Assembly (NCBI GenBank): GCA_001767915.1
Contig: MEMI01000052.1
Location: forward strand, 1-44,329
Direction: 5' to 3'
DNA length: 44,329 nt
From: Alphaproteobacteria bacterium RIFCSPHIGHO2_02_FULL_46_13
GTDB lineage: Bacteria; Pseudomonadota; Alphaproteobacteria; Micavibrionales; Micavibrionaceae
The translations under genes were made by a program, and so were the position numbers. How positions within the stretch are numbered: the stretch's first letter is position 1; each line of letters opens with the position of its first letter. Positions 25,088 through 34,446 of the stretch are shown in pieces. The notes beneath the pieces are model-generated. The model saw only the letters and a program-made list of their open reading frames with translations. It was not told the origin of the DNA and searched no databases.

Positions 25088-25528
25088 TTATTTTTTATTA
25101 TGATAGACAGGCTCCATGCGCTCTACACTATCTAAAGCTCTATGATCATTTCCTACAGCAATCAGGATGAGTTCCGTGGTTGCTTTAATCGCATGATCAA
25201 CCATGCTTGGCACTAAATAACAAACACCTGGCTCTAAAGCATAATCAACACCATCATACTCTACAAAACCTGTACCCTTAATCGCAAAAAGAATATGAGC
25301 TCCTTCATGAGTATGGTTCATTACGCCTTGGCCAGCTGGAAATCTAATAACGTCAGCACCGAATTTATCAATCTTAACCAAAGGAGAACCTGTCCCATCA
25401 CTATTACACATTTTTATGGGTCTGACCCCTGATGGTACGGACAACACTTCGTTTTCAAGCATATCCGCCCAACGTGTAATTTGTATTGGGGGAACTTCTT
25501 GTCCAACTTTAATCTTCAGAACGCTCAT
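25088..25528 (-). CDS. Small cupin-domain protein
   Basis: A 146-residue single cupin. The metal motif is GQGVMNHTHEGAHILFAIKG (HxH plus a further His) with the second motif around YLVPSMVDHAIKATTE. The usual Glu of motif 1 is not clear, so metal binding by three or four His is likely. No signal peptide. It sits between the PanE-like and HisRS-like genes in one minus-strand operon. Cupins next to or fused with synthetase-like proteins are known from hydrazine (N-N) synthetases, where the synthetase half is MetRS-like; whether that chemistry applies here is an open guess. Confidence 0.7.
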   Translation of the reverse strand: MSVLKIKVGQEVPPIQITRWADMLENEVLSVPSGVRPIKMCNSDGTGSPLVKIDKFGADVIRFPAGQGVMNHTHEGAHILFAIKGTGFVEYDGVDYALEPGVCYLVPSMVDHAIKATTELILIAVGNDHRALDSVERMEPVYHNKK

Positions 25529-25623
25529 AGATTTCTCCGCTAATGATGATTTGTAGGAATATATAACATAATCAAAAGAAATCTGTCAAACAACTACTTT
25601 ATATTAAATAGAAAGAATATTAC

Positions 25624-26532
25624 TTAAGCTACATTGCTCTCTCGAATAGATTTAACTAATGACAATGTCATGGGAGTTAAAAAATTGACCTTTTTCGCCC
25701 TCAAGATTAAATCTTCTGAAAGCCATGGCAATTCGATTTTTCGGCCTTTCAAAAGATCATCTAGCATAGAGCTGCGGGAAGTATACGCTAGCTTTTTTGC
25801 CTTTTCTAAATGTATATGAAGCAAATCATTTGGTAGATCAGGTTGATATATTCTCGCAACCCCCACAGATTCTTTCATAGCTTCACAAAAGCTATTCCAT
25901 TGTAATTGATTGTCTCGAATTGATCCAATACTCGACTGGAATGCACTTGTCACGCTGCTGAGGGCGCAAATGAAAGAAAATTTCTCCCATAAATTTAGAT
26001 GTATATTTTCACTCACTTGAGTATTAATTCCAGACTCCTTAAAAGCTACAGCAAAGAAATTTACCTTCTCTGTTATACCATTATTTGAACCAAATTGGAT
26101 AAGTGGCTTACCACCACATTGTCGTACAACACCTGGATCTTCTAGAGTGAGCGTCGCATATGTAAGTCCCGGAAGTATTAAATTATCAGGAAAAGAATGG
26201 GCGGCTGCCTCATGCGCCCATAAGCCATTTTGCAAAGTTAATATCGCAGCATTCTCGCCTATTCTGTGACATATCTCTAAGGCATTCTCTAGGTCATAGT
26301 TTTTAACAGTTACAAGAGCAATATCCGGGAGAAAGCTATCAGGGACTCTTTCCGATACCTCAACGTGGTTTAGCTCAAAACCGTCTATATCGCTTACAAT
26401 ACGTATTCCTTTAGACTGTAAAGCTACCAGATTATTGCCTCTTGCAATAAAATGCACATGGTGCCCAGCTTTTGATAGAAGAGAGCCGTAATAAGCTCCT
26501 AGCGCCCCTGCCCCAACAACTAATACTCTCAT
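25624..26532 (-). CDS. PanE/ApbA-type ketopantoate-reductase-like dehydrogenase
   Basis: A 302-residue NADPH enzyme. It opens with a Rossmann motif (MRVLVVGAGALGAYYGSLLS) and has the family pattern TVKNYDLENAL, LTLQNGLWAHE and, at about 190, NLWEKFSFICALSSVTS with the catalytic Lys region, then the helical C-terminal domain. Family members reduce ketopantoate to pantoate, but many clustered relatives reduce other 2-oxo or imino acids. Given the PanC-like gene in the same cluster, it could supply a pantoate-like hydroxy acid; alternatively it could act as an opine-type reductase. First gene of the minus operon, divergent from asnB1 with about 105 bp between. Confidence 0.75.
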   Translation of the reverse strand: MRVLVVGAGALGAYYGSLLSKAGHHVHFIARGNNLVALQSKGIRIVSDIDGFELNHVEVSERVPDSFLPDIALVTVKNYDLENALEICHRIGENAAILTLQNGLWAHEAAAHSFPDNLILPGLTYATLTLEDPGVVRQCGGKPLIQFGSNNGITEKVNFFAVAFKESGINTQVSENIHLNLWEKFSFICALSSVTSAFQSSIGSIRDNQLQWNSFCEAMKESVGVARIYQPDLPNDLLHIHLEKAKKLAYTSRSSMLDDLLKGRKIELPWLSEDLILRAKKVNFLTPMTLSLVKSIRESNVA

Positions 26533-26637
26533 TTTAACCCCCTAAAATTATTTTCTTCTATTTCTAACAAATCAAGTATATTGTGAACCCATTACTTAAA
26601 CATTACATAATGATTATGCAAGTTAGTTAAACTTATC

Positions 26638-28554
26638 ATGTGCGGTATTACGTTTCTTATTAACCGGGACAACCAACCCATAGAAGTTTCTGTAATATCC
26701 CATATTACAAATGCTCTGAAACATCGCGGGCCTGATCATCAGGATACATGGACGCATAATAACGTAGGACTTGGTCATACGCGTCTTGCTATTATTGATC
26801 CCGAAGGTGGCCAACAACCACTCTTCAATGAGACCAAAGATATTGTCGTCATTTTTAATGGTGAAATATACAATCATAAATTCTTACGAACAACTCTTGA
26901 GAATAAAGGGCATATTCTAGGGAATAAATCTGATGGCGCCGTAATCCCTCATTTATTCGAAGAATATGGTGCTGACTGTTTCCTAAAGCTTGATGGAATG
27001 TTCTCGATTATTCTTTATGATTTACGCCACAATAAAATTTATATTGTTCGGGATCGTCTGGGTATTAAACCTCTAGTCACATATATCGATGAAAATATTT
27101 TTATTGGCGGATCTGAAATCAGGGCTTTGCTCAGACATCCTAAAGTACCTCGTCAAATTAATCGTCAATCTATTGCCGATTTTCTGACATTTGGTTATCC
27201 GATGGAGCCCGATACAGTTTTAAAAAATATATATTCATTTAAACCTGGTGAAATTGGTATTTATGATTTAGCCAACCATAAGCTTTCTTGCTCTCCTTAT
27301 TGGAAGCCATCGTTCCCTAAACATAATGAGTATAGCAGCTATAGTGGAAAGCAAATAAGAGAAGAATTTGAAAGTTTATTTCTCGACGTCATAGGAACAC
27401 ATATTGATGCAGACGTTCCGGTGGCTTGCTATATTAGTGGTGGAATTGACTCCTCTGCAGTTACGGCTGCAATTGCTTTGCGCCGGCCTGATTTAAAAGC
27501 ATTCTCATTGAGTTTCTCCCAAGCAAAATTTGATGAGATGAGATATGCGACTGAAGTCACAGAACAATCGAACGTGCAGCTTCATAAAGTCCAAGCCGAT
27601 AATATCACATTAGAAAATTTATATGATGCCGTTATTCGCGTCGAACAGCCTCAGATTTTTACATTAGACGTAGCCAATCAATTACTCTCTTCGACAACTA
27701 GCAAAACGGGTTTTAAGGTAGTTTTAACTGGGGATGGTGCTGACGAAATGCTCGGAGGATATGATCATTTTATGGCTGATGCTTGGCGAAGAAGGATTGC
27801 GCATATTCCTGGAACAGGATGGATATTCAACAAAATTTTATCTAATCTTGGCTACCCAAAAGATTTTCATACTCATTATAAAAAAGTAATGATTGATGAA
27901 AAATCAAAGCCTATTGGTTTATTTGGGTTTATTCCACCTTGGTATGCTATATGGCGACTTAACCAAAACATCTCATTTCCTCTTCTAAAGTATCCAGGTA
28001 GAGATCCTTTAGATAAAGATGGCCCCATTGCCAATATTTGCGCACACGCTCAAGAACACATAAAAAATATCGCACCTCTTAACAAAGCTATTTATTTAGA
28101 AATGCACACACGTCTTCCATCTTGGACCTTATGGAAGGCAGACCGCAATCCGATGGTTAATAGTTTGGAGGCTCGTCTCCCATATTTAGATAACAGACTG
28201 ATTGATTTTTTCTTAAAGATTCCTCCACATTTTAAAATGAATCTGCATAAAGAAAAATATATCCTTCGTGAAGGATTCCGAAATTTATTGCCGAAATCCA
28301 TTCTTAAAAGAAGAAAATATGCATTTAATACGCCGATTAATAAATTTTTACTCAGCCCTGAAAAACTTGACCAGTGGCTGGGTCATGACGCATTAATAAA
28401 GACTGATATTTTTAGAGAAGATGCGGTACTGGCATTATTGAACAAGATAAAAACTCCTGAGCCATCCGAACCATTTAAACATGCTTTAGAGGTTCAAACT
28501 TTGATCGGGGTTTTAACGACGCAAATGTTATTGCTACATTATGAAGCAACTTAA
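26638..28554 (+). CDS. Glutamine-dependent asparagine-synthetase-like amidotransferase 1
   Basis: A 638-residue AsnB-family enzyme. Cys2 (MCGITFLINRD) is the N-terminal nucleophile of the glutaminase domain (about 1-220, with RHRGPDHQD-like KHRGPDHQDTW and IFNGEIYNHK). The synthetase domain has the PP-loop YISGGIDSSAVTAA at about 265 and GDGADEMLGGYDHF. Ammonia from glutamine amidates an adenylated carboxylate; in biosynthetic clusters such enzymes also form amides with other amines. It starts the six-gene plus-strand operon and differs strongly from the second AsnB-like protein (34438-36024), so the two likely have different substrates. Confidence 0.85.
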   Translation: MCGITFLINRDNQPIEVSVISHITNALKHRGPDHQDTWTHNNVGLGHTRLAIIDPEGGQQPLFNETKDIVVIFNGEIYNHKFLRTTLENKGHILGNKSDGAVIPHLFEEYGADCFLKLDGMFSIILYDLRHNKIYIVRDRLGIKPLVTYIDENIFIGGSEIRALLRHPKVPRQINRQSIADFLTFGYPMEPDTVLKNIYSFKPGEIGIYDLANHKLSCSPYWKPSFPKHNEYSSYSGKQIREEFESLFLDVIGTHIDADVPVACYISGGIDSSAVTAAIALRRPDLKAFSLSFSQAKFDEMRYATEVTEQSNVQLHKVQADNITLENLYDAVIRVEQPQIFTLDVANQLLSSTTSKTGFKVVLTGDGADEMLGGYDHFMADAWRRRIAHIPGTGWIFNKILSNLGYPKDFHTHYKKVMIDEKSKPIGLFGFIPPWYAIWRLNQNISFPLLKYPGRDPLDKDGPIANICAHAQEHIKNIAPLNKAIYLEMHTRLPSWTLWKADRNPMVNSLEARLPYLDNRLIDFFLKIPPHFKMNLHKEKYILREGFRNLLPKSILKRRKYAFNTPINKFLLSPEKLDQWLGHDALIKTDIFREDAVLALLNKIKTPEPSEPFKHALEVQTLIGVLTTQMLLLHYEAT

Positions 28555-28572
28555 TAGAAAGCAGATAAATAG

Positions 28573-29490
28573 ATGACAAATCATATCAATGATGGTTTTT
28601 TGGAAGAACAAGATGGGCATACCGTTTATTGGCGCACTTTTGGTAATCCAAATGGCAAGCCTCTGCTTTTCTTTCATGGCGGACCAGGGGGGGGATTTAA
28701 TGAGGATTATCTCCACTTATTTGATTTAACAAAAATCAATTTTATCACATTTGATCAGAGAGGGACAGGTCGTTCTGAACCATTTGGATCTATTGAAAAA
28801 AATACAACAATAGATATTCTGCGCGATGCTGAGCGCCTGAGAAAACATTTGCAATTAGAGAAATGGATCGTTGCGGGACACTCATGGGGAGGCACTCTTT
28901 CACTTCAATATGCACGACTTTTCCCTGATAAATGTGAAAAAGTATTTGTATCGGCATATTTTGGTGGACACCCAGAAAATCAAGATTGGGCATATGGCGG
29001 CGTTCGTATCTTTATACCTGAGGAAATTGCTGCATTTGAGAATTTACGCCCTCAGCATGAACAAAAACCAGTTTCCACATGGATTCTTGATACACTCAAT
29101 GATCCCAATGCAGATGTAGATGTGTTAAAAGAAATTGTTTATCGATTTAATTGTGTAGCGGCAAAAATAACCCGCCTCTCTCCGGTTGCTGTTAATCGTG
29201 CTGCGATTGGGCCAAAAGAAATTGCGAAAGCAAAAATATTTTTTCATTATGTTGTTGGAGACTTTTTTATGTCGCCTCCGCTATCGCTTGTGGAGGGCTT
29301 TGAAAAAGTAACAATACCTATTGAAGCATTACATGGCTTTTTAGATCTTGATGCTCCACCGCTACAAATCATAGAAATGCAGAAACACATTCCTCAATTA
29401 AAAATAACCCAAGTAGCGGGCGGGCATAACTTAATGGAAGAGCCTATGCAAAGCTCTTATAGAGCTTTATTAAGGCAGCTTATTCCTTAA
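28573..29490 (+). CDS. Proline-iminopeptidase-like alpha/beta hydrolase
   Basis: A 305-residue S33-family protein. It has the family signature FFHGGPGGGF (oxyanion region), DQRGTGRSEP, the nucleophile elbow GHSWGGTLSL, an Asp-containing strand (LHGFLDLDAPP) and a C-terminal His (GGHNLMEE), so the catalytic triad is complete. Such enzymes remove an N-terminal Pro or other residue from small peptides. In this cluster it may release the final product from a protected or acylated precursor. It follows asnB1 by 18 bases. Confidence 0.8.
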   Translation: MTNHINDGFLEEQDGHTVYWRTFGNPNGKPLLFFHGGPGGGFNEDYLHLFDLTKINFITFDQRGTGRSEPFGSIEKNTTIDILRDAERLRKHLQLEKWIVAGHSWGGTLSLQYARLFPDKCEKVFVSAYFGGHPENQDWAYGGVRIFIPEEIAAFENLRPQHEQKPVSTWILDTLNDPNADVDVLKEIVYRFNCVAAKITRLSPVAVNRAAIGPKEIAKAKIFFHYVVGDFFMSPPLSLVEGFEKVTIPIEALHGFLDLDAPPLQIIEMQKHIPQLKITQVAGGHNLMEEPMQSSYRALLRQLIP

Positions 29491-29591
29491 ATATTATAAA
29501 ACTCTAATTATCACAAATAAATTGCAATCTAATTGATTGTATGTTAATTACATAACAAAACAAATTGAATACCTATTTTTTGGGATGCAAC

Positions 29592-30806
29592 ATGTCAACA
29601 AATGATGAATATTTAAGACTTCCCAGAGGCTTCTTTGATCGCGATGAAGAATGGGTGCAATTCAAAAGACAAGTTTTATCAACACATACCACCGTCGGAT
29701 CATCCATCGGAGCAAACCTCTTAGAATTATCGCCATTAGGCTTTCGCGATACTTTTACTAAAGCGTCCAATAATGCTGGCGATAAAGTATTTGATTTCGC
29801 CGACAAAGCCGGACGTCAGTTATTTTTGGCATGCGATTCAACACCAGCTGTACTTCGAAATTATTGCAATAGCAATCAGCAAGGGAAAGCGACACGCGTG
29901 GGGTTTGTAGCCCCTTTATTCCGTTACAGAGATGGCCCTACTCGTCACTTTAGCCAGATTGGTTATGCGGCAATTAATGAAGCATTGCCAACAAATGCTG
30001 TCGACTTTTCTCTTCTGCAATTGGTTGGAGCAATGACTAATCTTTGCAAAAAATCAAATCTGACGATTCAAGTCTTCATCAATGATTTTAAGGCATTGCG
30101 CACTATGCTAAATGATGGAGGCATTTCAAACGAAGAAATGCCTGATTTTCTGCATAGCCTGCAATTTTCAACGCTTGAGCAACGTGCAGATTTATTAAAG
30201 GAACGGATTTCAAATCCGCATGTCCTGCCTGATTTATTAGATGTTCTAACATTACAAAGATTAGGACAAGCCCCTTATCAACATATTCATGAAATGGCAC
30301 TCGCTATTAAAAGATATACAGGTGCGGATGTTATTATTGATACAACTAACCTTCATAGTGTTGAGACAGTCAGCGGATATGCAGTACGCTTCTTGACACA
30401 AGATGGAATCCATTTAGGCGATGGCGGACAATATAATAATTTTGGCCAGGCTTTTGACTCTCGTATTCAAACTCTACGTAGCGTGGCTACAGGTGTTGAG
30501 GCTATTTCTCAAAACATACCTATTCCATCATTGCCCAGTCCTGAGAATAAAATAATGGTTCTGAATTTAGGAGCCTCCGACCATTTTGTTACACAAGCTT
30601 TACAACATCTTGGAGAAAAGGGATTCTCTGTTGTATATGGAGGCATTCCTGCCAACCTTGCTAAAGCAATTAAAAAGGTTGCGAGCGAAGGCTATACTCA
30701 CTTGACAATACTAGGTGATACAGAGGAAAAAAGTTCAGAAATATATGTAAAAGAACTATCTCAACGTATAACGCAGACCATGGGATTACCTAGCCAGAAG
30801 CCTTAA
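29592..30806 (+). CDS. HisZ/HisRS-like class II synthetase paralog, degenerate catalytic motifs
   Basis: About 404 residues from the ATG at 29592 (MSTNDEYLRLPRGFFDRD); another ATG lies 27 bases upstream. The fold follows HisRS: an N-terminal region (SPLGFRDTFTKASNNAGDKVF), a motif-2-like stretch (VAPLFRYRDGPTRHFSQIGY) and a motif-3-like stretch (LTQDGIHLGDGGQYNNFGQA), then a C-terminal alpha/beta domain (IMVLNLGASDHFVTQALQHL). The canonical RGLDYY motif is replaced (VSGYAVRFL), as in HisZ, the regulatory paralog that lacks aminoacylation. It may be a partner subunit for the full HisRS paralog encoded next, or bind a histidine-like substrate. About 100 bp separate it from the hydrolase gene. 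Confidence 0.65.
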   Translation: MSTNDEYLRLPRGFFDRDEEWVQFKRQVLSTHTTVGSSIGANLLELSPLGFRDTFTKASNNAGDKVFDFADKAGRQLFLACDSTPAVLRNYCNSNQQGKATRVGFVAPLFRYRDGPTRHFSQIGYAAINEALPTNAVDFSLLQLVGAMTNLCKKSNLTIQVFINDFKALRTMLNDGGISNEEMPDFLHSLQFSTLEQRADLLKERISNPHVLPDLLDVLTLQRLGQAPYQHIHEMALAIKRYTGADVIIDTTNLHSVETVSGYAVRFLTQDGIHLGDGGQYNNFGQAFDSRIQTLRSVATGVEAISQNIPIPSLPSPENKIMVLNLGASDHFVTQALQHLGEKGFSVVYGGIPANLAKAIKKVASEGYTHLTILGDTEEKSSEIYVKELSQRITQTMGLPSQKP

Positions 30807-30877
30807 ATTTATAAAATACTTGTAAGAAAAATAAAAATATCTAATGTCTAAAAACGATAGAAAGTAAGAGAGAGAAA

Positions 30878-32257
30878 ATGTCAAAAGTTCCAAAACCTGT
30901 TAGCGGTTTCCCTGAATGGCTTCCTGAAGCACGCCGTGTCGAGCTTCAATGGATAGATATTATGCGTCGCACATTCGAAAGTTATGGTTATGCCTCCATC
31001 GAACCAGCTTCTGTAGAAGAAGTAAGTGTTATTCAAGCTAAAGGGGATGATGCAGATAAAGAAATTTATGCACTGAGAAGATTAAGTGGTGAGCAAACTG
31101 CAGATGAACCACGCCTTGCGCTACATTTTGACTTAACAGTACCTATGGCACGTTATGTTGCACAGAATTTTTCTGCACTTCAATTTCCATTTAAACGCTT
31201 CCAACTTCAAAAAGCGTGGCGTGGCGAACGTCCTCAAGAAGGTCGTTATCGTGAATTTACTCAAGCAGATATTGACGTCATTGATCAAGGATCCGTGTCC
31301 TTCCACTTTGATGCAGAAATGCCGCGTATTGTTCACAAGATACTTCACACCATCGGCATCGATAATGTTCATACAAACGTCAATAATCGTAAAATCATTC
31401 AGGGCTATTACGAAGGTCTAGGAATTGCCGACCCTATGAAGGCTATTCAAATCATTGATAAAATCGACAAAATTGGTCCATCTGGTGTGCAGCAAATGTT
31501 AATGTCTCAAATGGGACTTACTGAAGATGTAGCTCAAAAATGTTTGCAATTGGCCCAGATTCGTTCTGAAGATACTGGCTTTATTGATCAAATCCGCGCA
31601 CTGGGAGTGTCTAGCGCCTTATTAGATCAAGGTATAGAAGAGTTAAAATACGTCATGGATCGCTTATCAGACCTTCCCAAAGGTTCGGTTATTGCAAATA
31701 TGTCTATTGCACGTGGTCTCAATTACTATACAGGCACAGTTTATGAAGGGAAATTGGGAGACTACCCAGACTTCCCTACTATCTTTGCCGGTGGTCGCTA
31801 TGAGAATTTGGTTGGTACTTACCTCAATAGAAGCTTGCCAGGTGTAGGTATTTCAATTGGCCTTACACGGATCTTCGGCAAATTGTTAAAAGAAGGTAGG
31901 ATTAAACTCGGTGAGAAAAGCCCAACTCACGTTGTAATTATTAATACACCAGAATCTGATCAAAATGAGCTGATGCGTAAAGCCGAGCTTATGCGTAAGA
32001 ATAGTGTGAATGTTGAAGTTTTCCACGAACCGGAAACAAAAACCAGCAATCAGATCAGATATGCAACCCGTAAAGGAATCCCATATATCATGTTTGCCTC
32101 AGAAGGTGCTGATGAGATTAAAAATCTCGAAACAGGTGAACAGACTGCTGTTGATGTAGCATCATGGCAACCTGACAGACATAATACATATCAATCACGT
32201 ATTGAGCCATCTCAACGCTGTTCAGTATTACCATTAGCTGTACCGGGCCCTAAATGA
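30878..32257 (+). CDS. Complete HisRS-like synthetase
   Basis: A 459-residue protein with all HisRS motifs: substrate region ALHFDLTVPMARYVAQN, motif 2 KAWRGERPQEGRYREFTQAD, the HisA motif ARGLNYYTGTVYEG, motif 3 GGRYENLVGTY, and a C-terminal anticodon-domain-like part (THVVIINTPESDQNELMRKA). Unlike the other two paralogs it could be a working histidyl-tRNA synthetase. Two readings fit: a resistant spare HisRS protecting the producer against a histidine-mimic product, or an enzyme activating His for peptide-bond formation. An AGAGAGAGAAA stretch precedes the ATG. It ends in an ATGA overlap with the PanC-like gene, so the two are translationally coupled, favouring a biosynthetic role. Confidence 0.78.
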   Translation: MSKVPKPVSGFPEWLPEARRVELQWIDIMRRTFESYGYASIEPASVEEVSVIQAKGDDADKEIYALRRLSGEQTADEPRLALHFDLTVPMARYVAQNFSALQFPFKRFQLQKAWRGERPQEGRYREFTQADIDVIDQGSVSFHFDAEMPRIVHKILHTIGIDNVHTNVNNRKIIQGYYEGLGIADPMKAIQIIDKIDKIGPSGVQQMLMSQMGLTEDVAQKCLQLAQIRSEDTGFIDQIRALGVSSALLDQGIEELKYVMDRLSDLPKGSVIANMSIARGLNYYTGTVYEGKLGDYPDFPTIFAGGRYENLVGTYLNRSLPGVGISIGLTRIFGKLLKEGRIKLGEKSPTHVVIINTPESDQNELMRKAELMRKNSVNVEVFHEPETKTSNQIRYATRKGIPYIMFASEGADEIKNLETGEQTAVDVASWQPDRHNTYQSRIEPSQRCSVLPLAVPGPK

Positions 32258-33174
32258 CCAAAGGTTATACACGCTGGAACTCTCTTTCTGAAGCGAGCGC
32301 GGGATTAAATGCTCTGCGAGCTTCAGGTAAGACCATCGGCTCTATACATTCTTTGGGTGCTCTGCATGAGGGGCATGGAAAAGTCATTCAAATAGCAGCG
32401 AAAGAAAATGACTGTGTTGTAGTCAGTGTTTACCCAAACGCTGCTCAGTTAGCGCCAGGCTCCGTCTATCAATATGATGCAGAAGCAGATTGTGATTTAG
32501 CACATAAATTTGGAGCAACACATTTAATATGTCCTGATACATCAGAAATGTATCCCTCTGAATATCGTACATTTTTTGATCAAGGTGATTATTATAAACG
32601 CCTTGATGGAACTGTTGTTCCTTATCTTTTCCGTGGAATGATAACAATGTCTACACGTTGGATCATTTTCACAAGACCCACGCGAACATATTGGGGGCTG
32701 AAAGATATAGGACAAACAATATTGGTCAACCGAGCGGTTAAAGACCTCTTGATTGATACAGAGGTACGCGAAGTACCCTGCGTAAGATATAAAAGTGGTA
32801 TTGCGATTTCATCCCGTCTCATGAATCAACCAGAAGCAAAAATTTTGGAATTTCAAAGAGTATATGAAGCATTAGAAGTAGGTAGAAAAGCCATTGCGGG
32901 TGGATTAGCTAATTCTGAGAAGATTATTCAAATCATGCATGACCATCTCAATCCATCTGCAATGAAATACTTTTCATTAAAGTATATCAAAATAGCGAAG
33001 CCTCTCGATTTTGAAGAGCCTACTGAAATAGACATTCCATTAATCATGCATATCGTTGTGAGCGATGGGCCTAAGAATTATTTTGAAGGCCATTACCTCA
33101 GATCACAAACAGATCTGATGAATGCTCCAGAGACCATTTGGCTTGATGACTATTATCCACCATTTAAGGAATAA
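32254..33174 (+). CDS. PanC-like (pantothenate-synthetase-like) amide ligase
   Basis: A 306-residue nucleotidyl-transferase-fold enzyme. The PanC signature HxGH is present (GALHEGHGKVI; His38 and His41), as is the KMSKS-equivalent region (IAISSRLMNQPEAKILEFQR). The usual start PTMGALH has become HSLGALH and the NPxQF motif appears as YPNAAQLAPG, so the carboxylic-acid substrate may differ from pantoate. PanC adenylates pantoate and couples it to beta-alanine. Here it likely condenses a hydroxy or amino acid with an amine, giving one amide bond of the product. Its start overlaps the HisRS stop by 4 bases and the PurD-like gene begins 3 bases after its end. Confidence 0.72.
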   Translation: MTKGYTRWNSLSEASAGLNALRASGKTIGSIHSLGALHEGHGKVIQIAAKENDCVVVSVYPNAAQLAPGSVYQYDAEADCDLAHKFGATHLICPDTSEMYPSEYRTFFDQGDYYKRLDGTVVPYLFRGMITMSTRWIIFTRPTRTYWGLKDIGQTILVNRAVKDLLIDTEVREVPCVRYKSGIAISSRLMNQPEAKILEFQRVYEALEVGRKAIAGGLANSEKIIQIMHDHLNPSAMKYFSLKYIKIAKPLDFEEPTEIDIPLIMHIVVSDGPKNYFEGHYLRSQTDLMNAPETIWLDDYYPPFKE

Positions 33175-33177
33175 TAA

Positions 33178-34446
33178 ATGCAACGTCGTAAAATATTGCT
33201 TTATGGTTCAGGGAATGGGCGAGAGCACGCTACTTTACGAGCATTAAAATTTGATCACAATACTGACGTAGATGTTCGCTGCTTAGTCCATGGTACCAAT
33301 GCTTTAATGCTCAGAGAACCAGGAGTTTACAGTATCAAATCACGAAATGATGCCCTATCTTTTGCGGAAGAGTTTCAACCCGATAATGTTTTAATTCTAA
33401 GCCCGACTGAATTGATTGCAGGAGATGCCGATTTCTTTTCACAGAATGGCTACAACGTATTTGGAGCTTCTCAAAAAGCCTCGCTCATCGAGCATAGTAA
33501 AGTTTTCTCTAAAAAGTTTATGATGAAGTATCATATTCCAACTCCGGATTATTATGCTGCGCAAAATCTTGTAGATGCAGAAACTTATCTTATTGAGAAC
33601 TGGAGTCTGCGTAAAAAGGGTTATGTCCTCAAAAAAGACATTTTCTCTATGAATGCATATGATCGTACAGATACTCCAGACACATTAGAAGAAGCCATTA
33701 CCTCCGTTCGTCGCCTATATAATGGGGCTGAGTCTGGGCAGATGATTTTAGAAGAGCGTATTTCAGGCTATGAACTTTCACTCCATATATTAGTTGATGG
33801 ATCCCGATACTATGTAATGCCTGCTGTCCAAGATTACAAAAAATTATTTCCCAATGATCTGGGTCCGATGACACATGGTGTCGCTGCCGTTGCGACGTCA
33901 GCTCCCTACCCGATAGATTTATACAGCAAAATTTGTAAGCAGATTATCGAGCCTACTTTAGAAGGATTTATCGCAGAGAAAATTGAATATAAATCATTAC
34001 TTTATATCGGTCTGATGATTGAAAACGGCGAGCCTAGAGTTCTAGAATATAATGTTAGATCCGGGAATCCTGAATGGCTATCACTCATGGGGCTATTGGA
34101 TGTTCCCTTTATGGATATGCTTGATAATTTTGGTGAACATTCATGGAAGCAGAACGTATTTTCCCTCACCTCATTTGGATTAGCCGCAGGTTACCCGGAA
34201 ACACCGCGCCCCTATTACACAGAGGCAATTTCAGGATTAGATTTGATAGAAAACGTAGATCTCATTGGAGAATCTATCTTATCGAGAGACGGATTATATT
34301 ATCCGTCAGGAGGAAGAGTTTTTGCCTTACGTAGCACTGATGCTAGCTTTGATGGTGCACAACAAAAAATATCTACCGCTTTCAACTCGCTTCGTATGAA
34401 TGGCGTATACTACCGTAATGACCTAAAACCGCTTATTTTACAGTGA
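33178..34446 (+). CDS. PurD-like (GAR-synthetase-like) ATP-grasp ligase
   Basis: A 422-residue ATP-grasp protein resembling phosphoribosylamine-glycine ligase: N-terminal GSGNGREHATLRALKF (canonical GGREHAL), central ATP-grasp core (GYVLKKDIFSMNAYDRTDTP, ILEERISGYELSLHILVDG, MPAVQDYKKLFPNDLGPMTH), metal-binding region VLEYNVRSGNPEW (canonical EYNVRFGDPE) and a C-terminal domain with GRVFALRST. PurD joins glycine to an amine via an acyl phosphate. With a SHMT-like gene in the cluster, glycine or a related amino acid may be its substrate. It is the last gene of the plus operon and overlaps asnB2 tail to tail by 9 bases. Confidence 0.75.
   Translation: MQRRKILLYGSGNGREHATLRALKFDHNTDVDVRCLVHGTNALMLREPGVYSIKSRNDALSFAEEFQPDNVLILSPTELIAGDADFFSQNGYNVFGASQKASLIEHSKVFSKKFMMKYHIPTPDYYAAQNLVDAETYLIENWSLRKKGYVLKKDIFSMNAYDRTDTPDTLEEAITSVRRLYNGAESGQMILEERISGYELSLHILVDGSRYYVMPAVQDYKKLFPNDLGPMTHGVAAVATSAPYPIDLYSKICKQIIEPTLEGFIAEKIEYKSLLYIGLMIENGEPRVLEYNVRSGNPEWLSLMGLLDVPFMDMLDNFGEHSWKQNVFSLTSFGLAAGYPETPRPYYTEAISGLDLIENVDLIGESILSRDGLYYPSGGRVFALRSTDASFDGAQQKISTAFNSLRMNGVYYRNDLKPLILQ

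Noticed and set aside
30878-32257. Simple housekeeping hisS
   Set aside because: The sequence alone would allow it, but its place inside a tight operon with PanC-like and PurD-like genes and two further HisRS paralogs makes a dedicated role more likely; listed as an alternative in the feature.
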